Assembly (NCBI GenBank): GCA_028698535.1
Contig: JAQVDA010000003.1
Span: 1 to 26,825 of the forward strand
DNA from: Bacilli bacterium
Lineage (GTDB): Bacteria > Bacillota_I > Bacilli_A > RF39 > UBA660
Length of the DNA stretch: 26,825 nucleotides
Reading direction: 5' to 3'
In this document: positions 9,204 to 15,809 of the stretch, piece after piece
Layout of the letters: each line of letters starts with the position of its first letter
How positions within the stretch are numbered: the stretch's first letter is position 1
Translations under genes and position numbers: made by a program
The notes under the pieces: model-generated
What the model saw: the letters and a program-made list of their open reading frames with translations, nothing else
What the model was told of the DNA's origin: nothing
Database searches by the model: none

Positions 9204-10472
9204 ATGTTTTCCATGTTGAAACAAATCACGAAAAAAAATAATAAGGACATTCGCGATAGAGTTCTATTTACTTTATTAGCGCTCTTTATTTTTAGCGTAG
9301 GGACTCACATTAGAGTACCTGGTACTAAAGATATTACCGCTAATCTAGGTTTTTTAGAGCTTATTAATGCAATGGGTGGCGGTGCTTTAAAACAATTTTC
9401 CATTTTCGCAACGGGCGTTATTCCTTATATTACCGCCTCAATTATTATACAGTTATTACAAATGGATATTGTACCCTACCTGACAGAGTTGTCAAAACAA
9501 GGGGAGGCTGGTCGTCGCAAGATCAATCAATTAACTAGATATTTTGGTATTTTCATCGCGTTTATTCAAGGTTATATCTTTTCCTTTGCGTTTATTGGCA
9601 CTGGACAAACAGCCCTAGAATACATGCGTTATGCTACTATCTTAACCGCGGGAACGGCTTTCTTGCTGTGGCTTGGTGATCAGATTACCCAAAAGGGCTT
9701 TGGTAATGGTATCTCATTAATAATTATGGCGGGTATTATTAATACCTTGCCAACTATGTTTATTGATGCTTTTAGAGAACTAATAAACCCTGGTGGTCAT
9801 CAAGGACTATTGATTGGTATTATTTTATTTACTCTTTTTGTTATTATTTATTTTGTTATTATTATTGGCGTTATTTTTGTCCAAGAAGCCGCCCGGAGAA
9901 TTCCCATTCAATATTCAAATAGAACTGTAGGAGCGTATGGGAAAGAACAAAATTATATGCCGATTAGGATTAATTCGGCGGGGGTTATTCCCGTTATCTT
10001 TGCCTCAACCATTATAGCTCTACCAGCAACCGTTAGTCAGCTCTCTAAAAACGCTAAGGTTATTTTATTTATTGAAAAGTATTTAAGTTATCAGTCAACG
10101 GTTGGGTTTTCTTTATATCTATTATTTATCTTATTTTTTACTTACTTTTATACTTTCTTACAATTAAAACCTGATGAGTTATCAAAGAATCTTCATAATC
10201 AAGGGGGTTACATTCCCGGAATTAGGCCCGGAAAGGAAACCAGTGCTTATATTAAACAAGTATTATCACGATTAACATTAGTGGGTGGGTTTTTCCTCAT
10301 GATTATTGCTGGATTACCAATTATTTTTACTTCTTTTACTAACTTACCAACAAGTATTACAATTGGTGGTACTGGACTTTTGATAGTAGTGGGTGTCGCA
10401 TTAGAAACTTATAAACAATTAGAAAGTACTTTAGTAAGTAGAACTTATAAAAGGGGGTATCGTCGTCGATGA
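9204..10472 (+). CDS. secY: Protein translocase subunit SecY
   Basis: SecY (422 residues) is the pore subunit of the Sec translocon in the cytoplasmic membrane. Ten hydrophobic segments are visible across the chain. Signature stretches include FSVGTHIRVPGTKDI near residue 30, SIFATGVIPYITASIIIQLL around 68-87, the cytoplasmic loop EAARRIPIQYSNR near 230, and the C-terminal cytoplasmic tail ending TYKRGYRRR. The start at 9204 has GAGGTGA upstream; ATG 9213 is an alternative. Its TGA stop overlaps the adk ATG. Confidence 0.97.
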   Translation: MFSMLKQITKKNNKDIRDRVLFTLLALFIFSVGTHIRVPGTKDITANLGFLELINAMGGGALKQFSIFATGVIPYITASIIIQLLQMDIVPYLTELSKQGEAGRRKINQLTRYFGIFIAFIQGYIFSFAFIGTGQTALEYMRYATILTAGTAFLLWLGDQITQKGFGNGISLIIMAGIINTLPTMFIDAFRELINPGGHQGLLIGIILFTLFVIIYFVIIIGVIFVQEAARRIPIQYSNRTVGAYGKEQNYMPIRINSAGVIPVIFASTIIALPATVSQLSKNAKVILFIEKYLSYQSTVGFSLYLLFILFFTYFYTFLQLKPDELSKNLHNQGGYIPGIRPGKETSAYIKQVLSRLTLVGGFFLMIIAGLPIIFTSFTNLPTSITIGGTGLLIVVGVALETYKQLESTLVSRTYKRGYRRR

Positions 10473-11110
10473 AAACTATCTTGTTAATTGGGCCTCCTGC
10501 TTCCGGAAAAGGAACACAAGCAAGGCTAATTAGTAATAAATATAATATTCCCCATATTTCAACGAGTGTGTTAATTAGTAATGTTGTGAATGATGAAATA
10601 AAGGAAATTATGAAACAAGGAACACTGGTTAATGATGATTTTGTTTATCAATTAGTCACGAACCGTCTTAGTCAACCAGATTGTGAACGGGGCTATGTTT
10701 TAGAAGGTTACCCGCGGACTATGACGCAAGCCCATGATTTTGAAAAGTTACTGGCTAAACTAAATCAGAAACTAAATTATGTCTTCTTTTTAGATATTAA
10801 AAAAGAAGAAGTCATTAAAAGAATGAGCGGTCGTATCGTCTGTTTACAATGCGAAGCAATCTATAACGAAAATTATCCCGCTCAAAAACCAAAAAACAAA
10901 GGTATTTGTGATAGATGTGGTAGCCAATTACAGAAAAGAAGTGATGATAATAAAACTACTTTTGAAAAACGCTATGATGTTTATATGGGTATGACGGCTC
11001 CTATAATTAACTATTACCAAGAAAAGAAACAGCTTCATGTCATTAAGTGTCAAGATCTAGTCGCGGATACTTTTCAAGAAATAGAAAAAATAATTGATTG
11101 GGCATGCTAA
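10469..11110 (+). CDS. adk: Adenylate kinase (divergent AMP-binding segment)
   Basis: Adenylate kinase interconverts ATP+AMP and 2 ADP. At 213 residues it is normal in length. The P-loop is GPPASGKGT (residues 8-16). The EGYPRT motif, SGRIVC, a zinc-type LID with two CxxC pairs (CLQC and CDRC), KRSDD and FEKRYDVY are all present. Unusually, the AMP-binding STGDxxR motif reads STSVLIS (31-37), so the conserved Asp and Arg are missing, and the following helix is about six residues shorter than in E. coli. It may be an active but divergent kinase; this is inference. It overlaps secY by 4 bases. Confidence 0.93.
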   Translation: MKTILLIGPPASGKGTQARLISNKYNIPHISTSVLISNVVNDEIKEIMKQGTLVNDDFVYQLVTNRLSQPDCERGYVLEGYPRTMTQAHDFEKLLAKLNQKLNYVFFLDIKKEEVIKRMSGRIVCLQCEAIYNENYPAQKPKNKGICDRCGSQLQKRSDDNKTTFEKRYDVYMGMTAPIINYYQEKKQLHVIKCQDLVADTFQEIEKIIDWAC

Positions 11111-11111
11111 A

Positions 11112-11855
11112 ATGATTAATATTAAAACCCAAGAAGAAATAAAACTCATGAAGCGCGCCGGTCAAATAGTTTATAAGACTCATCAGTATTTAAAAGAGTA
11201 TCTAAAACCAGGGGTGACAACTAATCAATTAAATAAATTAGCCGAAGAATACATATTGAGTCAAAAAGCTAAACCCTCTTTTAAGGGGTTGGGTGGTTAT
11301 CCGAAAACGATTTGTACTTCGATTAATGAGGAGATTGTCCATGGGGTACCAAGCGACTATAAATTAAAAGAGAATGATGTTATTTCTATAGATATTGGTG
11401 CTTGTTATCAAGGATATCATGGCGATAGTGCTTATACCTATATTATTGGGAAGGGAACTAAGGAGGCTAATTATTTAGTTAACCATACCGAAAAGGCTTT
11501 ATATGAAGGACTTAAGATAATTAGGGAAGGAATTAGATTGGGTGATATTTCCCATCAAATTGAAACCTATGCCAATAAATATAAGTTAAGTATTGTAAGA
11601 GGCTTAGTGGGGCATGGGATTGGCAAGAACTTACACGAGGTTCCTGATGTGCCTAATTATGGCCACAAGGGTATGGGACCACTGTTAAAGGCGGGGATGA
11701 CCCTTGCAATTGAACCAATGTTAACACTTGGTAGTGAACAAATTAATCTAACTAGCAAATGGGTGATAACCACTCAAGATAAAAGTTTAGCAGCGCACTT
11801 TGAACATACAGTGTTGGTAACTAAAGAAGGTTATGAAATATTAACGAAAGGATGA
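11112..11855 (+). CDS. map: Methionine aminopeptidase, type I
   Basis: This enzyme removes the initiator methionine from nascent proteins. From the ATG at 11112 it has 247 residues, the normal type I length. All five metal ligands are visible: Asp94 and Asp105 (IDIGACYQGYHGDSAY), His168 (GHGIGKNLHEVP), Glu201 (AIEPM) and Glu231 (FEHTVLV); His77 (VHGVP) is also present. The ATG 2 bases after the adk stop is preferred over an upstream TTG because it gives the typical MINIKTQEEIKLMKRAG start. No strong ribosome site is seen, so translation is probably coupled to adk. Confidence 0.96.
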   Translation: MINIKTQEEIKLMKRAGQIVYKTHQYLKEYLKPGVTTNQLNKLAEEYILSQKAKPSFKGLGGYPKTICTSINEEIVHGVPSDYKLKENDVISIDIGACYQGYHGDSAYTYIIGKGTKEANYLVNHTEKALYEGLKIIREGIRLGDISHQIETYANKYKLSIVRGLVGHGIGKNLHEVPDVPNYGHKGMGPLLKAGMTLAIEPMLTLGSEQINLTSKWVITTQDKSLAAHFEHTVLVTKEGYEILTKG

Positions 11856-11859
11856 TTAA

Positions 11860-12078
11860 ATGGGTAAGAAAGAAGAAACCATTGAGGTAGAAGGAAAGGT
11901 AATTGATTTATTACCGGGCGGAACTTTTAAAGTAGAATTAGAAAACAAACATACTATTGTCGCTCACGTTTCTGGTAAAATTCGAATGAACCATATTCGC
12001 GTTTTACTAGGTGATACAGTAGTAGTAGAACTTTCGCCTTATGATTTAACACGTGGGCGTATAACTTACCGGAAGTAA
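11860..12078 (+). CDS. infA: Translation initiation factor IF-1
   Basis: IF-1 (72 residues, standard) is a single S1/OB-fold domain that occupies the 30S A site during initiation. It shows [21 protein letters not shown] near the N-terminus, [17 protein letters not shown] in the middle, and [16 protein letters not shown] at the end. It starts 4 bases after the map stop, with GAAAGGATGA spanning the end of map serving as its ribosome site. Confidence 0.98.
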   Translation: MGKKEETIEVEGKVIDLLPGGTFKVELENKHTIVAHVSGKIRMNHIRVLLGDTVVVELSPYDLTRGRITYRK

Positions 12079-12091
12079 GAGGAGGGATATA

Positions 12092-12205
12092 ATGAAAGTA
12101 AGAGCGTCAGTAAAAAAGATATGTGACAAATGTAAGATTGTTAAACGCAAAGGAATATTATATGTTATTTGTAAAAATCCCAAACACAAACAAAAACAAG
12201 GTTAA
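12092..12205 (+). CDS. rpmJ: Large ribosomal subunit protein bL36
   Basis: This is a 37-residue gene that is easily missed because of its size. The protein begins [19 protein letters not shown] and has a zinc ribbon: Cys11, Cys14, Cys27 and His32. L36 binds 23S rRNA near helices 89-91. The cysteine-containing form is the zinc-dependent paralogue type. An AGAGGAGGGA ribosome site lies at 12078-12087, and its position between infA and rpsM is canonical. Confidence 0.98.
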   Translation: MKVRASVKKICDKCKIVKRKGILYVICKNPKHKQKQG

Positions 12206-12223
12206 TAAGAGGAGGTGTAATTA

Positions 12224-12589
12224 ATGGCACGTTTAAAAGGAATCGATATTCCCGATAATAAAAGAGTGGAAATTTCATTAACATATATTTTTGGTATTGG
12301 ACCAAGCTTATCAAAAAAAATCTTAACCGCGGTTAAAGTTGATCCGAATAAGAAGGTTAAGGATTTAGATAATGATGAAATATCGCGCATTAGTAATGAA
12401 CTTAATAAATATGTAGTTGAAGGTGATTTACGTCGCGATATTACCATGAATATCAAAAATAAAATGGAAATTAATAGTTACCAAGGTCTTCGTCACAAAC
12501 GAGGTCTACCAGTAAGGGGTCAAAGAACCAATCGTAATGCGAGAACTCGTAAAGGTAGGGGAAAGACTCTTGCTAATAAGAAAAAATAA
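12224..12589 (+). CDS. rpsM: Small ribosomal subunit protein uS13
   Basis: S13 (121 residues) lies at the top of the 30S head and contacts the P-site tRNA and the 50S subunit. It shows the N-terminal helix-two-turns-helix region [20 protein letters not shown] (about 14-33) and the C-terminal [20 protein letters not shown] with [25 protein letters not shown] precedes the start. Confidence 0.98.
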   Translation: MARLKGIDIPDNKRVEISLTYIFGIGPSLSKKILTAVKVDPNKKVKDLDNDEISRISNELNKYVVEGDLRRDITMNIKNKMEINSYQGLRHKRGLPVRGQRTNRNARTRKGRGKTLANKKK

Positions 12590-12609
12590 TTTAATAAAGG
12601 AGGTTAACG

Positions 12610-12993
12610 ATGGCATATAAACCAAGAAAAAGAAAAGTAAAAAAACAGGTAGTTGAAGGTGTTGCTCATATTCATTCTACTTTTAACAATACCGTTATTA
12701 CCATCACTGATAATGATGGTCAGACTATTAGTTGGGCTTCACCAGGAGCATTAGGATTTAAGGGTACTCGTAAAAGTACACCTTATGCGGCTGGAGTCGC
12801 AGCTGAGGCGGCTGGTAAAGCGGCAACTGAATTTGGGATGAAAAGGGTTAAGGTCTTAGTTAAAGGATTAGGACCTGGGCGTGAAACCGCTATTCGTTCA
12901 TTACAAACGGCGGGATTAGAAGTTACCGCAATTGATGATGTAACCCCTATTCCCCATAACGGATGTCGTCCCCCAAAAAGACCGCGTTCTTAA
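12610..12993 (+). CDS. rpsK: Small ribosomal subunit protein uS11
   Basis: S11 (127 residues) forms the platform of the 30S subunit and contacts mRNA upstream of the P-site codon. Diagnostic stretches are [60 protein letters not shown] and the C-terminal [21 protein letters not shown] lies just upstream. Confidence 0.98.
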   Translation: MAYKPRKRKVKKQVVEGVAHIHSTFNNTVITITDNDGQTISWASPGALGFKGTRKSTPYAAGVAAEAAGKAATEFGMKRVKVLVKGLGPGRETAIRSLQTAGLEVTAIDDVTPIPHNGCRPPKRPRS

Positions 12994-13019
12994 TAATAAA
13001 AGAAAAGGAGTGTGTTTCA

Positions 13020-13970
13020 ATGTTAGAATTTGAAAAACCAGTTTATAAGATTACGGAGTATGTAGAAAATAATTTTTATGGTAAGTTTGAATTAGAACCA
13101 CTTGAAAGAGGGTTTGGTACTACTTTAGGTAATGCACTACGTCGCATAATGTTATCATCATTACCGGGGAGTGCCATTATTGGCGTTAATATTGCTGGTG
13201 TCCTTCATGAATTTCAAACGATTGAAGGGGTTGTGGAGGATGTTACTAATATTATTCTAAATCTAAAAGGTGTGGTGATTATTAATCATGCCAAAGAAGA
13301 AAAATTAATTCGTTTAAACACTAACAAAGAAGGGGAAGTAACCGCGGGTGATATTGATAAGGATGCCGATATTGAAATTGTTAATCCAGATCATGTTATC
13401 GCGACCATTGCCAAGGGTGGGCAACTGGATATGGAAATGGTTGTTGGTGTCGGTCGTGGATATGTTAGAGCTGATGAAAACAAAAAAGTTCTTGGCGAAA
13501 AAAAGATTGGCTTAATTCCAATGGATGCTTCATATTCACCGATTGAAAGAGTTAGTTATGAGGTTGAAAGTACGCGGGTTGGTCAAGACGAAAATTATGA
13601 TAAACTAATTTTAAATATCTGGACTAATGGAGCGATTAAACCAGAAGAAGCTTTAGCCTTAGCCGGAAGAATTTTAATTGAACACTTAGAAGTGATTACT
13701 AACTTAGATGATATTGCTGATATGACTGGTTTAATGATTGAAAAAGTAGAAGATCCAATGCAGAAAGTATTAGAAACAACTATTGAAGATATGGATTTCT
13801 CAGTACGCGCTTATAATTGTTTAAAGCGCGCTGGTATTCATAATTTAGAAGAATTAATTGGTAAAACCCCAACGGAAATGATGAAAATTCGTAATTTAGG
13901 TAAAAAATCCCTTAAAGAGGTACTAGACAAAGTAAAAGAATATGGCTTATCCCTTCGTGAAGATGATTAA
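13020..13970 (+). CDS. rpoA: RNA polymerase alpha subunit
   Basis: Alpha (316 residues, close to the usual 314) is the assembly platform of RNA polymerase. The N-terminal domain (to about residue 230) has GKFELEPLERGFGTTLGNAL and RRIMLSSLPGSAI. The C-terminal domain (about 245-312), which binds UP elements and activators, has SVRAYNCLKRAGIHNLEELI and RNLGKKSLKEVLDKV. The ATG at 13020 follows AAAAGGAG (13005-13012). An ATG further upstream at 12963 lies inside rpsK and is rejected. Confidence 0.97.
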   Translation: MLEFEKPVYKITEYVENNFYGKFELEPLERGFGTTLGNALRRIMLSSLPGSAIIGVNIAGVLHEFQTIEGVVEDVTNIILNLKGVVIINHAKEEKLIRLNTNKEGEVTAGDIDKDADIEIVNPDHVIATIAKGGQLDMEMVVGVGRGYVRADENKKVLGEKKIGLIPMDASYSPIERVSYEVESTRVGQDENYDKLILNIWTNGAIKPEEALALAGRILIEHLEVITNLDDIADMTGLMIEKVEDPMQKVLETTIEDMDFSVRAYNCLKRAGIHNLEELIGKTPTEMMKIRNLGKKSLKEVLDKVKEYGLSLREDD

Positions 13971-13984
13971 AAGGAGGCGGAAAG

Positions 13985-14329
13985 ATGAGTTATCGAAAAC
14001 TAGGAACAAGAACATCAGAACAAAGAAGAATTATATTGGCTAATTTAGTTAGGCAACTAATTCAACATGAAAAAATTGAAACAACAGAGGCTAGAGCCAA
14101 AGAAGCTCGTAAAATCATGGATAAAGTAATTACCTATGGTAAAATTGGCACGGTAGAAGCCCGTCGCGATGCCCTAGCGTTATTAATGAACGATAAAGAA
14201 GCGGTTAAGAAAGTCTTTAATGATTTAGTAAAACGATATGAGAAGCGCTCCGGTGGGTATACAAGAATATTAAAACTAAAAGAGCGTCGCGGTGATGATG
14301 CTTTGATGGTTATCCTAGAATTAGTTTAA
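13985..14329 (+). CDS. rplQ: Large ribosomal subunit protein bL17
   Basis: L17 (114 residues) lies near the tunnel exit. The N-terminal MSYRKLGTRTSEQRRIILAN, the IETTEARAKEARKIMDKVI helix, and the C-terminal GGYTRILKLKERRGDDALM are typical. AAAGGAGG precedes the start. It is the last gene of the superoperon and is followed immediately by a hairpin terminator. Confidence 0.98.
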   Translation: MSYRKLGTRTSEQRRIILANLVRQLIQHEKIETTEARAKEARKIMDKVITYGKIGTVEARRDALALLMNDKEAVKKVFNDLVKRYEKRSGGYTRILKLKERRGDDALMVILELV

Positions 14330-14335
14330 TAAAAT

Positions 14336-14370
14336 AAAAAATGAAGATAGATAATTATCTTTATTTTTTT
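14336..14370 (+). terminator. Intrinsic terminator of the superoperon
   Basis: A 14-base arm (14336-14349) pairs with 14356-14369 with one G-U pair around a 6-base loop (14350-14355). The 3' arm runs into TATTTTTTT. It begins 6 bases after the rplQ stop, so it ends the superoperon before the accessory genes. Confidence 0.85.
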
Positions 14371-14433
14371 ATGTCAAATAATAGTCTAAATTAGTAAAGT
14401 TAAGGAATAACTAACAATAAGCTTCTTTTTCTG

Positions 14434-14442
14434 TGCTATAAT
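14434..14442 (+). promoter_or_regulatory. Extended -10 promoter of the SDR gene
   Basis: TGCTATAAT (14434-14442) is a perfect extended -10 element (TGnTATAAT) lying 28 bases before the start codon. No good -35 hexamer stands 17 bases upstream, which extended -10 promoters tolerate. It shows that the gene downstream of the terminator has its own transcription start. Confidence 0.6.
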
Positions 14443-14470
14443 TTTAGTAGTTAAGTCGGGAAGTGATGAG

Positions 14471-15223
14471 ATGAAAGTATTAATAACTGGGGCTTCTAGT
14501 GGTATAGGCATGGAAATGGCTAAATATTTAGACACGCTTAATCATGATTTAATTTTAGTCGCCCGCCAGAAGGATAAATTAATCAACCTAAAGGAACAGC
14601 TAACCAGAAAAGCGAAAATAATTACAGTTGATTTAGCGGATGAAGATGCTTGTTTACAACTATACCAAGCTGTAACTGATGAAAAAATTGATATATTAAT
14701 AAATTGTGCGGGCTTTGGTGTCTATGGTGAGTTTGCCTATACTGATTTACGTAAGGAACTAGATATGATAGATATTAATATCAAGGCAACCCATATCTTA
14801 ACTAAGTTATTTTTAAAAGATATGAAAAAAAGAAATAAAGGTTATATTTTAAATGTATCATCACTAGCCGCTTTCCAAGCCGGACCATTAATGGCTAGCT
14901 ATTACGCCACAAAAGCTTATGTTCTAAGAATGACAACAGCAATATATGAGGAGTTAAGAAGAAATAAATCCCAGGTTAAAATATCAGTATTATGTCCGGG
15001 TCCAGTGGCAACCGGCTTTAATGATGTGGCTAGAATAAAATTTTCCCAAAAACCAATGATGGGTCAATTTGTCGCTAAGTATGCTATCAATCAAATGTTT
15101 AAAGATAAGTTAATTATAATTCCCGGTTTTAAATTCAAACTATGTTATTTCTTTACTAGATTTATATCTATAAAGAAACTATTAAAAATTAATTATAATA
15201 TTCAACGGAAAAAGAGATTGTAG
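14471..15223 (+). CDS. Short-chain dehydrogenase/reductase (SDR), classical type
   Basis: A 250-residue NAD(P)-dependent oxidoreductase of the classical SDR family (COG0300-like). Visible motifs: the cofactor loop TGASSGIG (6-13), NCAG (78-81), and the catalytic Ser131-Tyr144-Lys148 set in NVSSLAAF and YYATK, followed by LCPGPVATGF. The basic C-terminus ends QRKKRL. The substrate cannot be told from sequence. The gene has its own promoter and lies 122 bases before the candidate peptide gene. A role in peptide tailoring is possible, but simple adjacency in an insertion hotspot is equally likely. Confidence 0.9.
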   Translation: MKVLITGASSGIGMEMAKYLDTLNHDLILVARQKDKLINLKEQLTRKAKIITVDLADEDACLQLYQAVTDEKIDILINCAGFGVYGEFAYTDLRKELDMIDINIKATHILTKLFLKDMKKRNKGYILNVSSLAAFQAGPLMASYYATKAYVLRMTTAIYEELRRNKSQVKISVLCPGPVATGFNDVARIKFSQKPMMGQFVAKYAINQMFKDKLIIIPGFKFKLCYFFTRFISIKKLLKINYNIQRKKRL

Positions 15224-15286
15224 AAATATCCTTTTTGTATATCTGATGTTAAATAATCGTAAAAGCCTATTTTTGTTATGGGTTAT

Positions 15287-15314
15287 TTGACAAGAACACA
15301 AAGTTATATGAAAT
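15287..15314 (+). promoter_or_regulatory. Possible promoter of the RiPP-like cassette
   Basis: A perfect -35 box TTGACA (15287-15292) is followed after 16 bases by a weak -10 candidate TGAAAT (15309-15314, 4 of 6 matches). The position, about 30 bases before the precursor start, is right, but the -10 is poor, so an activator or a different start is possible. Confidence 0.4.
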
Positions 15315-15345
15315 GTACCCAATCATATATAAAAGGAGGAAAATA

Positions 15346-15453
15346 ATGAAAAAAGTGTACACACAACCCCAAATATGCGCCTTTAAAATTATACCTAATA
15401 AGCCTAGCGTAAGTGGGTGCTGGCAAATTGCTAATCAACAAGATACTTGTTGA
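15346..15453 (+). CDS. Candidate RiPP precursor peptide (35 residues)
   Basis: This short gene has a strong ribosome site (AAAAGGAGG, 15331-15339) and ends in TGA. The 35-residue product starts MKKVYTQPQI. The Tyr5-x-x-Pro8-x-Ile10 pattern resembles the leader motif bound by PqqD-like (RRE) proteins in lasso and related RiPP systems (established for those families). The C-terminal third contains SGCWQ and ends in DTC. Cysteines are at 11, 25 and 35, with one Trp at 26. A PqqD-like gene and a radical SAM/SPASM gene follow directly, so I infer that this is their substrate. The leader/core boundary and the modification are unknown. No GG-type cleavage site is visible. Confidence 0.72.
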   Translation: MKKVYTQPQICAFKIIPNKPSVSGCWQIANQQDTC

Positions 15454-15459
15454 TTAAAT

Positions 15460-15502
15460 AAAACTATAGATTTATCAGGTTGGTAAATACTATAGTTTTT
15501 TG
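15460..15502 (+). terminator. Attenuator-like hairpin between precursor and maturation genes
   Basis: AAAACTATAG (15460-15469) pairs perfectly with CTATAGTTTT (15490-15499). ATTTA (15470-15474) with TAAAT (15484-15488) extends the stem around a 9-base loop, and the 3' arm runs on into TTT. It starts 7 bases after the precursor stop. In RiPP operons a leaky terminator here typically keeps precursor mRNA in excess of enzyme mRNA; that role is inferred. Confidence 0.75.
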
Positions 15503-15524
15503 TTTATATATAAGGAGATATTGT

Positions 15525-15809
15525 ATGAAATATAATTTAAATGATGATTATGCGATGCGAACTATAAACAATAATTTAATTATTTTCCCTAAAAAAACAG
15601 GGGTAAATGATATTATCTATAAATTTTCAGATATATCTAAAGTGATGTTAGAATTGATATTAAAGTATAACGATTTAGAGAGTGTTGTCTCTCAAATTAT
15701 TAGCATGTATAATACCAATCGAACAACTGTTAAAAGAGACTTAACAAAGTTTATTGAACAATTAATAGCTGCCAATATTTTAGAAGGGAAATGTAATGAA
15801 ACAAATTGA
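15525..15809 (+). CDS. PqqD-like RiPP recognition protein
   Basis: A 94-residue protein of PqqD-type length and pattern: LNDDYAMRTINNNLIIFP (about 5-22, winged-helix strands), IIYKFSDISKVMLELI, then repeated helices with IISMYNTNRTTVKRDL and FIEQLIAANILEG. Proteins of this family (RRE domain) bind leader peptides and present them to a radical SAM maturase. The ATG at 15525 follows AAGGAG (15512-15517) at 7 bases; an upstream in-frame start would fall within the hairpin and is rejected. It overlaps the radical SAM gene by 14 bases, which suggests coupled translation. Confidence 0.82.
   Translation: MKYNLNDDYAMRTINNNLIIFPKKTGVNDIIYKFSDISKVMLELILKYNDLESVVSQIISMYNTNRTTVKRDLTKFIEQLIAANILEGKCNETN

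Noticed and set aside
12963..13019. Upstream extension of rpoA
   Set aside because: It overlaps rpsK in another frame and lacks a ribosome site; the ATG at 13020 has AAAAGGAG and gives the normal alpha N-terminus.
15480..15524. Upstream extension of the PqqD-like gene
   Set aside because: It would start inside the hairpin loop; the ATG at 15525 has AAGGAG at ideal spacing.
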